Origin: Bacteroidota bacterium
GTDB lineage: Bacteria; Bacteroidota; Bacteroidia; AKYH767-A; JAHEYN01
Direction of reading: 5' to 3'
Length of the DNA: 64,000 bases
NCBI GenBank assembly: GCA_023251555.1
Contig: JAHEYN010000002.1
Coordinates: forward strand, 92,654 to 156,653
The notes under the pieces were generated by a model, which did not search any database, was not told the origin of the DNA, and was given only the letters and a program-made list of their open reading frames with translations. Made by a program: the position numbers and the translations under genes. Shown here one piece after another: positions 32,977-41,020 of the stretch; positions within the stretch are counted from its first letter, which is position 1, and each line of letters begins with the position of its first letter.

Positions 32977-33690
32977 TCAGAACGCGTACCCGAAATTTAA
33001 TCCCAGCGTATATTTTATATAATCCGAAGCGGTATACCTCGCCCCGGGGTTCTTGAATATGTTGGTGATGTTGACAGTCGCAGTGGTTCCGTTGAAATCG
33101 TGTGTTTCCTCCGTGTTGTATTTATAACCCACTCCTATGAAAAAGTCAACTGCAACTGCATTTGCAATAATGCCCTGAACCCCGGAAACCAGGTTAACAT
33201 TGAAATATTTGTAGCGTGTCCAGAAGCTTTTGTATTGCGCATCCTCCCAGCTGAGTTTTGCAACAGAGAAAGAAACATGGGGTCCCGCATAAAACCCACG
33301 GGGTGCAAGGTGGGAGCGTGTAAGATAAAACCTGTACATGCCCTGTATCCTGTAGCCATTGTAACGGGCATATTTTCCCAGCTGGTTCCACAGCGCCTGT
33401 TGTGCAGAATCAAGACCTGCGCCAATTGCCTGCCATACGATATCAAAGAAAGGCCCTTTGTCAAGATAGGATAGTCCGCACATGATCGACTGGCGCGGGG
33501 CGACAGGGGCTTCCCCAACCAGCCTGTACTCACTTGTCAGGATTACGTTTCCCCAGAGTATGGGGAGGGGATTTGTTTTCAGGACTCTCTTCTGGCCCAT
33601 CCGGGCTTCATAATACAGGGTGCTGTCGGTTTGTGCACCGGCACCTGAAGTAAAGACAGTTAAAAAAAGAATGCAGGCAAGAGATTTCAT
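32977..33690 (-). CDS. Outer-membrane beta-barrel protein, 237 aa
   Basis: Signal peptide KSLACILFLTVFTSGAGAQ, then a barrel-like alternation of aromatic and polar strands: KTNPLPILWGNVILTSEYRL, RIQGMYRFYLTR, GFYAGPHVSFS, FFIGVGYKY. The last strand is YTLGLNFGYAF with terminal Phe. KTNPLPILWG near residue 38 is a common start of DUF3575-like small barrels. 286 bp upstream the region opposite the superoxide dismutase holds no other gene. Ligand or role unknown. Confidence 0.7.
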   Translation of the reverse strand: MKSLACILFLTVFTSGAGAQTDSTLYYEARMGQKRVLKTNPLPILWGNVILTSEYRLVGEAPVAPRQSIMCGLSYLDKGPFFDIVWQAIGAGLDSAQQALWNQLGKYARYNGYRIQGMYRFYLTRSHLAPRGFYAGPHVSFSVAKLSWEDAQYKSFWTRYKYFNVNLVSGVQGIIANAVAVDFFIGVGYKYNTEETHDFNGTTATVNITNIFKNPGARYTASDYIKYTLGLNFGYAF

Positions 33691-33822
33691 AGTATTCTCT
33701 CCTGGCTGGTATCTGTAGCACCGGAATACTCCGGATTCCTTCTATGCCGGGAGATGCGTGAAATCCTGCCGCCAGGCGAAGAAGCCTCCATCTCCTGCTT
33801 TTCCGGTAAATACAAATGCAGT

Positions 33823-34431
33823 TTATTTTGCTGCTTCAGAATATCTTTCTGCCACAGCGTCCCAGTTAACGAGGTTCCACCATGCAGCAATATAGTCCGG
33901 GCGCCTGTTTTGGTAATGGAGGTAATATGCATGTTCCCACACATCCAGCCCAAGGAGAGGGCTGCCTTTGAAGTCCGATACGTCCATCAGCGGGTTATCC
34001 TGGTTGGGAGTGGACCCTATATGGAGTTTTCCCTCTGCACTCACCAGCCACGCCCATCCTGAGCCGAAACGGGTGGCACCCGCATTCGAGAATTGTGTTT
34101 TGAAGTTATCGAAAGAACCGAATGCTGCATTGATGGCTTCTGCGAGAGCCCCAGAAGGAGCCCCACCCTTCCCGGGAGCCATGATGCTCCAAAATAATGA
34201 ATGATTGTAATGGCCGCCCCCGTTGTTTCGTACGGCAGCAGGGTATTTGGAAATATTTTTGCAGATTTCTTCGGGAGATAATTTTTCTGCATCTGTTCCG
34301 GCAATGGCGTTGTTGAGGTTGGTGACATAAGCCTGGTGGTGTTTCCCATGGTGTATTTCCATGGTTCTTGCATCTACATGAGGCTCAAGAGCGTTAAACG
34401 CATAAGGAAGGGAAGGAAGTTGAAATGCCAT
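33823..34431 (-). CDS. Superoxide dismutase, Fe/Mn family
   Basis: Dismutates superoxide. The four metal ligands are visible in [12 protein letters not shown] (His), [11 protein letters not shown] (His), and [21 protein letters not shown] (Asp and His). 202 aa is standard. The [12 protein letters not shown] segment and WAWLV are typical. Whether it uses Fe or Mn cannot be read reliably. No signal peptide, so cytoplasmic. The 274 bp upstream (34432-34705) contain no gene and divide it from the small lipoprotein. Confidence 0.93.
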   Translation of the reverse strand: MAFQLPSLPYAFNALEPHVDARTMEIHHGKHHQAYVTNLNNAIAGTDAEKLSPEEICKNISKYPAAVRNNGGGHYNHSLFWSIMAPGKGGAPSGALAEAINAAFGSFDNFKTQFSNAGATRFGSGWAWLVSAEGKLHIGSTPNQDNPLMDVSDFKGSPLLGLDVWEHAYYLHYQNRRPDYIAAWWNLVNWDAVAERYSEAAK

Positions 34432-34705
34432 AGTATTAAGGGTTTTGAGGGTTTAATAATTAATTTTAAGAGCCTCAAAAATAGGAAATAATAATAGAAA
34501 TCCTCTCAAAAATGGGTCTAACTTTTCTCCGCGCAGGACTTCTGTCGGTTTAAGAAATAAAAACCTATGACTGAAGCGAATACCAGAGCCGGGGGTTGCT
34601 AAAAATGGTTCCGCTATAATAACATTTCTTTGTTTATAACTTCAGTTGTTATGTGGTATTCCAGGCAGGAGAATCCCTACTTTAGCATGCAAAATTTTAA
34701 CAGCT

Positions 34706-34909
34706 ATGAAAAAATTATTTCTCTTACTGATGTTTGCCGGAATCCTTGGTTTTGTTGCCTGCGGCCCGAGCGCTGAAGAAAAAGCCAAAGCAGAAGCAGA
34801 GGCTGAAAAAGCGGTTGATGACCAGGTGAAGATGGCTGCTGAAGCTGCTCCTGCTGCCGATTCCGCCGCTGCACAGGCCCCTGCTGCCGATTCTGCTGCA
34901 AAGAAGTAA
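34706..34909 (+). CDS. Small Ala/Glu-rich lipoprotein, 67 aa
   Basis: MKKLFLLLMFAGILGFVAC is a lipoprotein signal with Cys19. The mature part is only ~48 residues of A/E/K low-complexity repeats (EKAKAEAEAEKAV, then APAADSAAAQ twice), probably helical or disordered. ATG 34706 is chosen because the frame's 20 earlier codons are not signal-like. CTACTTTAG upstream may be its -7 box. Small lipoproteins of this composition are frequent in the phylum and their role is unknown. Confidence 0.65.
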   Translation: MKKLFLLLMFAGILGFVACGPSAEEKAKAEAEAEKAVDDQVKMAAEAAPAADSAAAQAPAADSAAKK

Positions 34910-34921
34910 TCAGGCTTCCCT

Positions 34922-36916
34922 TTACTTTTTATTTCCGGGGATAACCATAGCCCCTGTTATCTGTATTCGCCTTTCGTATGCAGCATGGGGGCTGTAAACA
35001 GAGTTGCGCTTATCCTTTGCATTATCGCTCACACCCCGGGGGGCTTCAAGTTCGCCTATGTCTTCTTCGGTAATGATAAAGAGGCCGGCCTTGCCTGTAT
35101 AATTTTTTAGTGCACCATGTTGCCATGACAGCAGGTAGTTCACGAGGCTGGATATTCTTCTCTTCGCAAGATTGTGGTTGTACTTTGTTGAAGCGAGGGG
35201 ACTGCAGTATCCTTTCAGCACCAGGTGCACAGAGTCTCCTCTTTGCAAATGAGCAAGCAGCAGTCCGGAAAATGTTTCTAATTTGTCATAGCCGGCCTTA
35301 ACGTAATTTTTAAAGAATTCATCCGTTTCCTGCTCTGCATTTACTTTTTCCTGCCCCGTAAGATTTTTTGTGTACCGGGAAATATATTTTTCTTTCAAAG
35401 CAAGGTATTCCCTGCAAACCACATCGTAACTGCGCTGTGTTTTTGTCCCTGTAGTCCGGGGGTCAGGCTGGTCATTGTGAAAGTAAAGGGTGAGCGGGAG
35501 GAATGGCTCCAGATCATTGTTGCCCGGCATAAGTATAGCCGCTGCTGCCGGCTTTGGGGTAATAGCTGTTATTTGCGCAACGGTATCTTTTACAGGCCGG
35601 GGATATGAGAAAGAATAAATATCGTTGCAGCAGGTTTCTCCCTTTGTGAAGTATGAACCGGGACGGTTGGATGTCAGAAAGCCTCTGATTCCATTTTTTT
35701 CGATAGTATAATAAAGGTCGTTATAGCTTGTGTTAAGGGGGTAGCCGAGGTTCTCCGGTTCACTCCATGAGGAGTCGGAATAATTCCGGGCGGAGGAGAA
35801 AATGTCAAACCCTCCGAGGCCTTTCCACCAGTCGGAACTGAAGTATAAAGTATTTTTTTCGTTATCTGTGAAAGGAGAAATTTCATTGTCAATACTGTTG
35901 ATTGTTTTTCCTGCATTCTGTGCGGGCCCTGGTTTCCCTTCTTTGTCAAGCGTACACCGCCAGATGTCCATTTTCCCTTCCCCTCCCGGGCGGTCGGATG
36001 CAAAGTAGAGATATTCAGTGCCTGTGCTGTCACGGCTCACACAGGGCTGTGTGCTGGTGTAATCTCTTACATTCACATTCTCGTCCATCTCCCGGGGTTC
36101 CTGCCATACGCCGTTTTGCAGTTCTGAAATAAAGATGCTGCATTGTATTTCCATCGAATCATTGTTATGGCACCGTGTGAAGTAAAATCTTTTCCCGTCA
36201 GCGCTGAATGACCCGTTGCCATTGTGCAGTTCCGGGAAGTTGATTATGGAGTCTTCAGCTACAGCCTTGTTCCATGAGGTCGCATCTTTTTGTGAGGCAT
36301 GGTATAATTTTGAAAAACTATTCTGAATTTCTGTGTTCCCGCTTTCATCAATTCTCAGGGAGGAGAAATGAAGAAGCGTGTCGCCGGTAGTGTACGCCCC
36401 GAAATCAGAATAAACGGTGTTAACTGCGGAGTCGGGGTGAGTAATCGTAACATTAATGGGGCGGGCTTTGAGCTGTATGGCATAATCGCAGGCGGAAATT
36501 TCGTAAGCCGATTTTTTAAAGTAATAATCAACCCCTTTGTTTTTATCACAATACGCCTGGAAATATTTTTTTGCTTCAGGGTAATTGCCCTGGGCTTTTT
36601 TCATCATTGCTAGCCAGAAGACGGAGAGCGGATAATCATTCTTTTTTGAGAGCGTCCAGACCAAAGCATACATCTGCGCTGCTATGGGATACTCATTATA
36701 CAGCCTGGAGGCTTCTGCATATTTATATGCGACATCAAGAGAAGAAGAATCCATCTGCCAGGCAGTCCGGTAATGCAGGGCTGCACCGTAGAAATCTTTA
36801 TCCCTGAAACGCCTGTCGCCCTCCTTTACATACTGTCCCGGAGTTTGGGCGTAGGTCTGCAGCCCGGCAGCAAGAAGCAGCAGAAAAGAAAGGTTTTTTA
36901 CAGATAGACGGGGCAT
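34922..36916 (-). CDS. OmpA-family protein with TPR and PD40 propeller (PorE-like, T9SS associated)
   Basis: Signal peptide (RLSVKNLSFLLLLAAGLQTYA) then TPR-like helices (~25-130), a WD40-like/PD40 propeller (PDSAVNTVYSDFGAYTTGD, FYFTRCHNND, LYFASDRPGGEGKMDIW, LYFSSDWWKGLGGFDIF) and a C-terminal OmpA domain (HLVLKGYCSPLAST, NHNLAKRRISSLVNYLL). This TPR-PD40-CRD-OmpA order is that of PorE/SprE-type T9SS envelope proteins, found beside PorP. The start at 36916 overlaps the PorP gene end by 19 bp. It should tether the PorP complex to peptidoglycan. Confidence 0.85.
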   Translation of the reverse strand: MPRLSVKNLSFLLLLAAGLQTYAQTPGQYVKEGDRRFRDKDFYGAALHYRTAWQMDSSSLDVAYKYAEASRLYNEYPIAAQMYALVWTLSKKNDYPLSVFWLAMMKKAQGNYPEAKKYFQAYCDKNKGVDYYFKKSAYEISACDYAIQLKARPINVTITHPDSAVNTVYSDFGAYTTGDTLLHFSSLRIDESGNTEIQNSFSKLYHASQKDATSWNKAVAEDSIINFPELHNGNGSFSADGKRFYFTRCHNNDSMEIQCSIFISELQNGVWQEPREMDENVNVRDYTSTQPCVSRDSTGTEYLYFASDRPGGEGKMDIWRCTLDKEGKPGPAQNAGKTINSIDNEISPFTDNEKNTLYFSSDWWKGLGGFDIFSSARNYSDSSWSEPENLGYPLNTSYNDLYYTIEKNGIRGFLTSNRPGSYFTKGETCCNDIYSFSYPRPVKDTVAQITAITPKPAAAAILMPGNNDLEPFLPLTLYFHNDQPDPRTTGTKTQRSYDVVCREYLALKEKYISRYTKNLTGQEKVNAEQETDEFFKNYVKAGYDKLETFSGLLLAHLQRGDSVHLVLKGYCSPLASTKYNHNLAKRRISSLVNYLLSWQHGALKNYTGKAGLFIITEEDIGELEAPRGVSDNAKDKRNSVYSPHAAYERRIQITGAMVIPGNKK

Positions 36917-37908
36917 ACTTTCCTGATTACTTTGAGGGGAATAAATTTTCTTATAATGTAAGCGCAAGAGAACTCAAAGCCTCCCCATCCGTTACTGGCA
37001 GGGCGAAGGCCTGAAGTATTCACGTCATAACTGAAGCCTGCTCTGAAGTCCCTGTAATCCATAGCCGCAAGAAATACCAGGGCATCGCTTTTCCTGAGTG
37101 AAACCCCCAGATACAATGCCGAGGTGTATCCGGATTGCGACCGGAGAATATAACGCCCTGTTACTCCGCCACATAGTTCGCTGAAACTGCTTTGGCGCTG
37201 GTAGAGCATCGAAGGGATGAGGTCAAATTCCGAAGTTATTTTTATTTCCGGGATGGCGTAGATAGCTGTTTTCAGAGGGAGCCGTGATGCGGAAGCTGCA
37301 AGGAAGGCCTGGGATGGAGTGTTGAGGTGGGAAAATGCCGTTCCCGCATTTATCCTGAAACGGCCAGGGCTTCGGTAATGCCAGTTCATTCCGGCAGCAC
37401 AATCAAAGAAGGTGAAGCTTATATTTCCGAGATTTTGCCAGTTGTTGAGGGCAGGGTTATAAGCCTGCCCGTCAAACTGTTCATCAAAGGTCAGCCTGGA
37501 ATAATCTACGCTTCTTTGTGCCATCCCTGCCGACATGCCGAACGATAAAAACAGAGTCGAGTCCCTGTTAAGTTTTGATGTGTAGGATAAAACAATATTT
37601 CCCTGGAGAATGCCCATGCGCGAATCTCCTGCCCTGTCGCTGTTTAGCAGTATGCCTGCCCCGAACCATCCGTTACTCTTTTTTCTGAATGACATATCAT
37701 ACGCCCCGGAAAAAGTTCTGAAAGGTATTGTCACCGACCCCCACTGGCTCCTGTGATTTGCTGTAAAACGGTAATCCCCGCTGAAATTACCTGCCTGCGC
37801 CGGGTTGAGATTCAGGGGCGATGCCTCATACTGGGAAAAATGAATATCCTGCGCAGCAGCAATTGCCGGAAAGGCAGCAAGGAAGAAAATATGAAGATTC
37901 TTTTTCAT
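36898..37908 (-). CDS. PorP/SprF-family T9SS outer-membrane protein
   Basis: Signal peptide KKNLHIFFLAAFPAIAAAQ and the family opening DIHFSQYEASPLNLNPAQAG, then barrel strands (FTANHRSQWGSV, GAYDMSFRKK, GWFGAGILLNSD, GRFRINAGTAFSHL). 336 aa is the usual size. PorP/SprF proteins are partners for export and surface attachment of individual type-B T9SS adhesins. Here it sits between such an adhesin (upstream, 9 bp gap) and the OmpA-type gene (overlapping downstream), a classical three-gene set. Confidence 0.92.
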   Translation of the reverse strand: MKKNLHIFFLAAFPAIAAAQDIHFSQYEASPLNLNPAQAGNFSGDYRFTANHRSQWGSVTIPFRTFSGAYDMSFRKKSNGWFGAGILLNSDRAGDSRMGILQGNIVLSYTSKLNRDSTLFLSFGMSAGMAQRSVDYSRLTFDEQFDGQAYNPALNNWQNLGNISFTFFDCAAGMNWHYRSPGRFRINAGTAFSHLNTPSQAFLAASASRLPLKTAIYAIPEIKITSEFDLIPSMLYQRQSSFSELCGGVTGRYILRSQSGYTSALYLGVSLRKSDALVFLAAMDYRDFRAGFSYDVNTSGLRPASNGWGGFEFSCAYIIRKFIPLKVIRKVCPVYL

Positions 37909-37917
37909 GCAGGCATA

Positions 37918-40713
37918 CTACCGGATAAGCGTTACATTTCCCTTAAGGAAATATTCCGCTCCGTTGTAACATTTTACTCTCAGGTAATACACAAATACAT
38001 CCGGGGCGGCAAGCGCTCCCTTGTATGTCCCGTTCCATCCGTTCTTGACGCTTTTTGTCTCAAACACGCACTCTCCCCACCGGCTGTAAACAGCGAAATA
38101 CAGTTCACTGATTCCTTGCCCCCTTACATAAAGAATATCATTGTGGCCGTCTTGGTCAGGGGTAAACGCATTGGGGACAAAGATGTCTCTTTCATCACAG
38201 TATATCCCGATAATTTTTACTGTAACTGTATCTGCGCTGATACATCCTGTGGAGTCGGTAACTGTAACTGTATAAGTGGTGGTGGCAGAAGGTGTTGCAA
38301 CAGGATCAGGAGAGGTTGTGTTGTTCAGCCCGTCCGGGGGAGACCACGAGAACAATACCCCGGGAACTGAAACTGCGTGCAGTATGGTGCTCTGGGTAAT
38401 AAATATGCTGTCGTCATCGGCGGTTGCGTTCACGGGTGGGAAATAAAATTGGTTTCCTACAACCACGGTATCCTTAAGCTGGCAGCCGTTGCTGTCAGTT
38501 ACGGTAAGTATGTATGTGCCGGGGCAGAGGTTTACGGCATCAGAGGTGGACTGGGAGGCAGGGTCGTTCCAGAGGTATATATACGGTGTTGTTCCTCCCT
38601 TGATGCTTCCTGATGCACGCCCGTTACACACGCCCGTGCAGGTAACATCTTTTGATGAAGAGGAATCCGAAAGAATTTCAGGCTGCGTTATAACTATGCT
38701 GTCAACAGTAAAACAGTTATTGGAGTCGGTTACTGCAACATAGTATAAGCCGGGGCAAAGGTTATTCAGCGCCGGGACAGCGGATCCCGTATTCCAGAGG
38801 TAGGTATAGGGAGGGATTCCGCCGCTTATGGAAGTGGAAATGGTGCCGCTGCATTCGCCGAAGCAGCTTATGTTTTCTGCACTCAGGGAGTCTTTGAACT
38901 TGGTTACTACGGTAAGATTTGTGGTGGTAAAACATCCGTTGGTGTCAGTTGCAGTGACGGAATAATTGCCGGCACAAAGCCCCGTGGCGGTTTGCCCCGT
39001 CTGGCCGTTGCTCCATAAATAGGTGTATGGCGGAGTGCCGCCTCCCACGCTGATGGAGGCTTCCCCGTCACAGATCCCGAGGCAGGTGGCAGCATTGATG
39101 GATGATATTAATGCACTGAAGGTTTGAAGGATGGTGATGGTGTCAGCTAAAAAGCACCCTGCAGAATCTGTGATCAGGAGTGGGTAAGTGCCCGGGCACA
39201 GGCTGCTGAGTGATGATGCTGTTTGCCCGCCTCCCCAGAGGAAATTGTATGGCGGGTGCCCCCCGGCGGGAGTTACCGTAATACCGCCGTCACAGTAATT
39301 CGCACAGCTCGCATGAGCAATATTGTAGGCAGCTGAAAGTTGCGGAAGAATTGTTATGGAGTGTGTTACGGTATCCATGCACCCGCTGGAGGTGATGGAC
39401 AGCAGCGATACATTATATGTACCCGGGGTGTTATAAGTATGAACGGGATTTTTGTTTGAAGAGATAGTTCCGTCCCCGAAGTTCCATTGCCATGAATTGG
39501 GTGTTCCGCTGTACTGGGAGGTAGAATCGAAGAAGGATACCATATAGGAGTAACACGATGTATCTATATACCTGAAATCAGCGGTGAGCGGGGGATAGAT
39601 ATAAACATTCCCGTAGCTGGTATCATTGCAGCCGGGGTTGATACCGGAATAGGCCACGAGCATAACCTTGTAATAGCCGGTGTCGGGGTAAGTATAAGAT
39701 GGACTGGTAACTCCGGAAGTATCGTCTGTCAGGGAAGCAACTCCGAAATCCCAGAAGTAGGTGGATGCCCCGTAGCTGTTGTTGGTGAACTGTGCGGTTT
39801 TGCTGCCGCATACTATGGTGGGGGACTGTATGGATGATACGATAAGATTGGGACAGGTAATAACATTCACCTGAAAATCTCTCCGTGTCTCGCCGATATA
39901 AACACCGTTCCTGTATTCTGCAACGCAGATGGCATATACGAACTGTCCGAGTGTATTTGGGGTGGCGGTGAGTATGCCCGCAACGGGGTCAATGGCCAGC
40001 GGAGTTCCGCCAAGCACGTTGTTTAGTGAGTAGGGAGATTGCCACGTAATATAGTTGTAAGGAGGATTATTGGGTGGCTGGGGCATGGGGTTGATGGAAG
40101 TTCCCCCTTTGAGTGGAGTGCATAGCTGGTACACCAGCGAATCCCCGTCTGCATCAGTGGCGGAGTGATCAAAAGTGAACGGGGCTCCCTGGCAGATAAA
40201 AGTGGGAGGCAGTGTGTTGAAAACCGGGTTGTTGTTCTTGGAAACTACAGAAGTATCCGGTATGGTTGCATAGTACGTGGCTCCGGTGCCGCCCGGATTG
40301 TTGATGTTGATAATCGAATTATTCCTGCAGCAGCGCTGGTATGCAAGCTGGTAGCCCCCCGGCTTGGGAGGCAGGTAAACGGTATCCACGTAATGTGCTA
40401 CCCTGTAACAGATATTGGTGGGAGGAATCAGGCACGGGGAGTTGATGGCATTGGGAACGGAAGAAGAGTCCAGCACAAACACAAGGAGATTCGCTACCAG
40501 TGCATTGTTTGCATCAAATATCCCGATAGAAGCAGGGTTGTCAAAAGGCGGGACACCGTTATAGCAATCACGGTAAACAGTAAGACGGATTTCATAATTA
40601 CCGTTCCCGAGATCTTTGTAATTAAGTTCCCCTCCTACAATATGTGTAGCGAAAATCTCTGCAGGAAACAGAAACAAAAAGAAAGATCCGGATAACAGCA
40701 ATAGCTTTCTCAC
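37918..40713 (-). CDS. Giant SprB-repeat surface adhesin with PKD domains and T9SS type B sorting domain
   Basis: Signal peptide KLLLLSGSFFLFLFPAEIFA. Residues ~23-290 are an N-terminal module (THIVGGELNYKDLGNGNYEI, YRDC, CCRNNS, ATDADGDSLVY, EYRNGVYIGETRRDF) shared with two other proteins in this window. Two PKD domains follow (FWDFGVAS, WQWNFGDGT), then about four SprB repeats (CDGGITVTPAGGHPPYNFLW, CDGEASISVGGGTPPYTYLW) and a type B C-terminal domain (PNAFTPDQDGHNDILY...GNVTLIR). 931 aa. SprB-type repeats are mobile cell-surface adhesins of gliding bacteria, so surface adhesion or motility is the likely role. Confidence 0.9.
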   Translation of the reverse strand: MRKLLLLSGSFFLFLFPAEIFATHIVGGELNYKDLGNGNYEIRLTVYRDCYNGVPPFDNPASIGIFDANNALVANLLVFVLDSSSVPNAINSPCLIPPTNICYRVAHYVDTVYLPPKPGGYQLAYQRCCRNNSIININNPGGTGATYYATIPDTSVVSKNNNPVFNTLPPTFICQGAPFTFDHSATDADGDSLVYQLCTPLKGGTSINPMPQPPNNPPYNYITWQSPYSLNNVLGGTPLAIDPVAGILTATPNTLGQFVYAICVAEYRNGVYIGETRRDFQVNVITCPNLIVSSIQSPTIVCGSKTAQFTNNSYGASTYFWDFGVASLTDDTSGVTSPSYTYPDTGYYKVMLVAYSGINPGCNDTSYGNVYIYPPLTADFRYIDTSCYSYMVSFFDSTSQYSGTPNSWQWNFGDGTISSNKNPVHTYNTPGTYNVSLLSITSSGCMDTVTHSITILPQLSAAYNIAHASCANYCDGGITVTPAGGHPPYNFLWGGGQTASSLSSLCPGTYPLLITDSAGCFLADTITILQTFSALISSINAATCLGICDGEASISVGGGTPPYTYLWSNGQTGQTATGLCAGNYSVTATDTNGCFTTTNLTVVTKFKDSLSAENISCFGECSGTISTSISGGIPPYTYLWNTGSAVPALNNLCPGLYYVAVTDSNNCFTVDSIVITQPEILSDSSSSKDVTCTGVCNGRASGSIKGGTTPYIYLWNDPASQSTSDAVNLCPGTYILTVTDSNGCQLKDTVVVGNQFYFPPVNATADDDSIFITQSTILHAVSVPGVLFSWSPPDGLNNTTSPDPVATPSATTTYTVTVTDSTGCISADTVTVKIIGIYCDERDIFVPNAFTPDQDGHNDILYVRGQGISELYFAVYSRWGECVFETKSVKNGWNGTYKGALAAPDVFVYYLRVKCYNGAEYFLKGNVTLIR

Positions 40714-41020
40714 AGCCAGACAGGTTTGCCTTCTGCAAAGGTAAAATAAACTTCTCTACTTGTGCGGAGGGATACATTCATTAAATCTCCCTTGAAATTC
40801 GGGTTGATCACTGTGATAAATAGTACACCGGTACAGCCAGCTATGTAATTCTATCTGAAGGCTGGAGTGCTTAACCGTGTTTTGAACAGTATTATCGCCG
40901 AATGCCATTCTTCAATTGGGATTAGTAAGTCCTCAAAAAGTAATTTCGGAAAAACAGGAGATAGTCCATGAATATTTTTTTTATCTGGTCTAAAAAACCT
41001 TAATTTGTAACAGACTTTGC
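40714..41020. other. Divergent intergenic region of 307 bp
   Basis: No gene seen. TACCTTTG on the minus strand (plus 40736-40743) fits the -7 box for the adhesin operon. ACTTTGC just before 41021 may serve the + strand gene. An 11-bp dyad ATCAC-T-GTGAT (40807-40817) is the only operator-like word. No riboswitch or tRNA is visible. Confidence 0.4.
40736..40743 (-). promoter_or_regulatory. Probable -7 box of the adhesin-porP-OmpA operon
   Basis: Minus-strand TACCTTTG, an exact TAnnTTTG match, 22 bp upstream of the adhesin ATG (40713). No convincing -33 element. Confidence 0.45.

Noticed and set aside
33687..33953. Frame of 88 codons opposite and past the end of superoxide dismutase
   Set aside because: It is in a shifted frame of the superoxide dismutase gene 3' part and has no start or motif of its own.
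40807..40817. CRP-like operator ATCAC-T-GTGAT
   Set aside because: Only 11 bp with one dyad and no second site or known regulator; too short to claim beyond a note.
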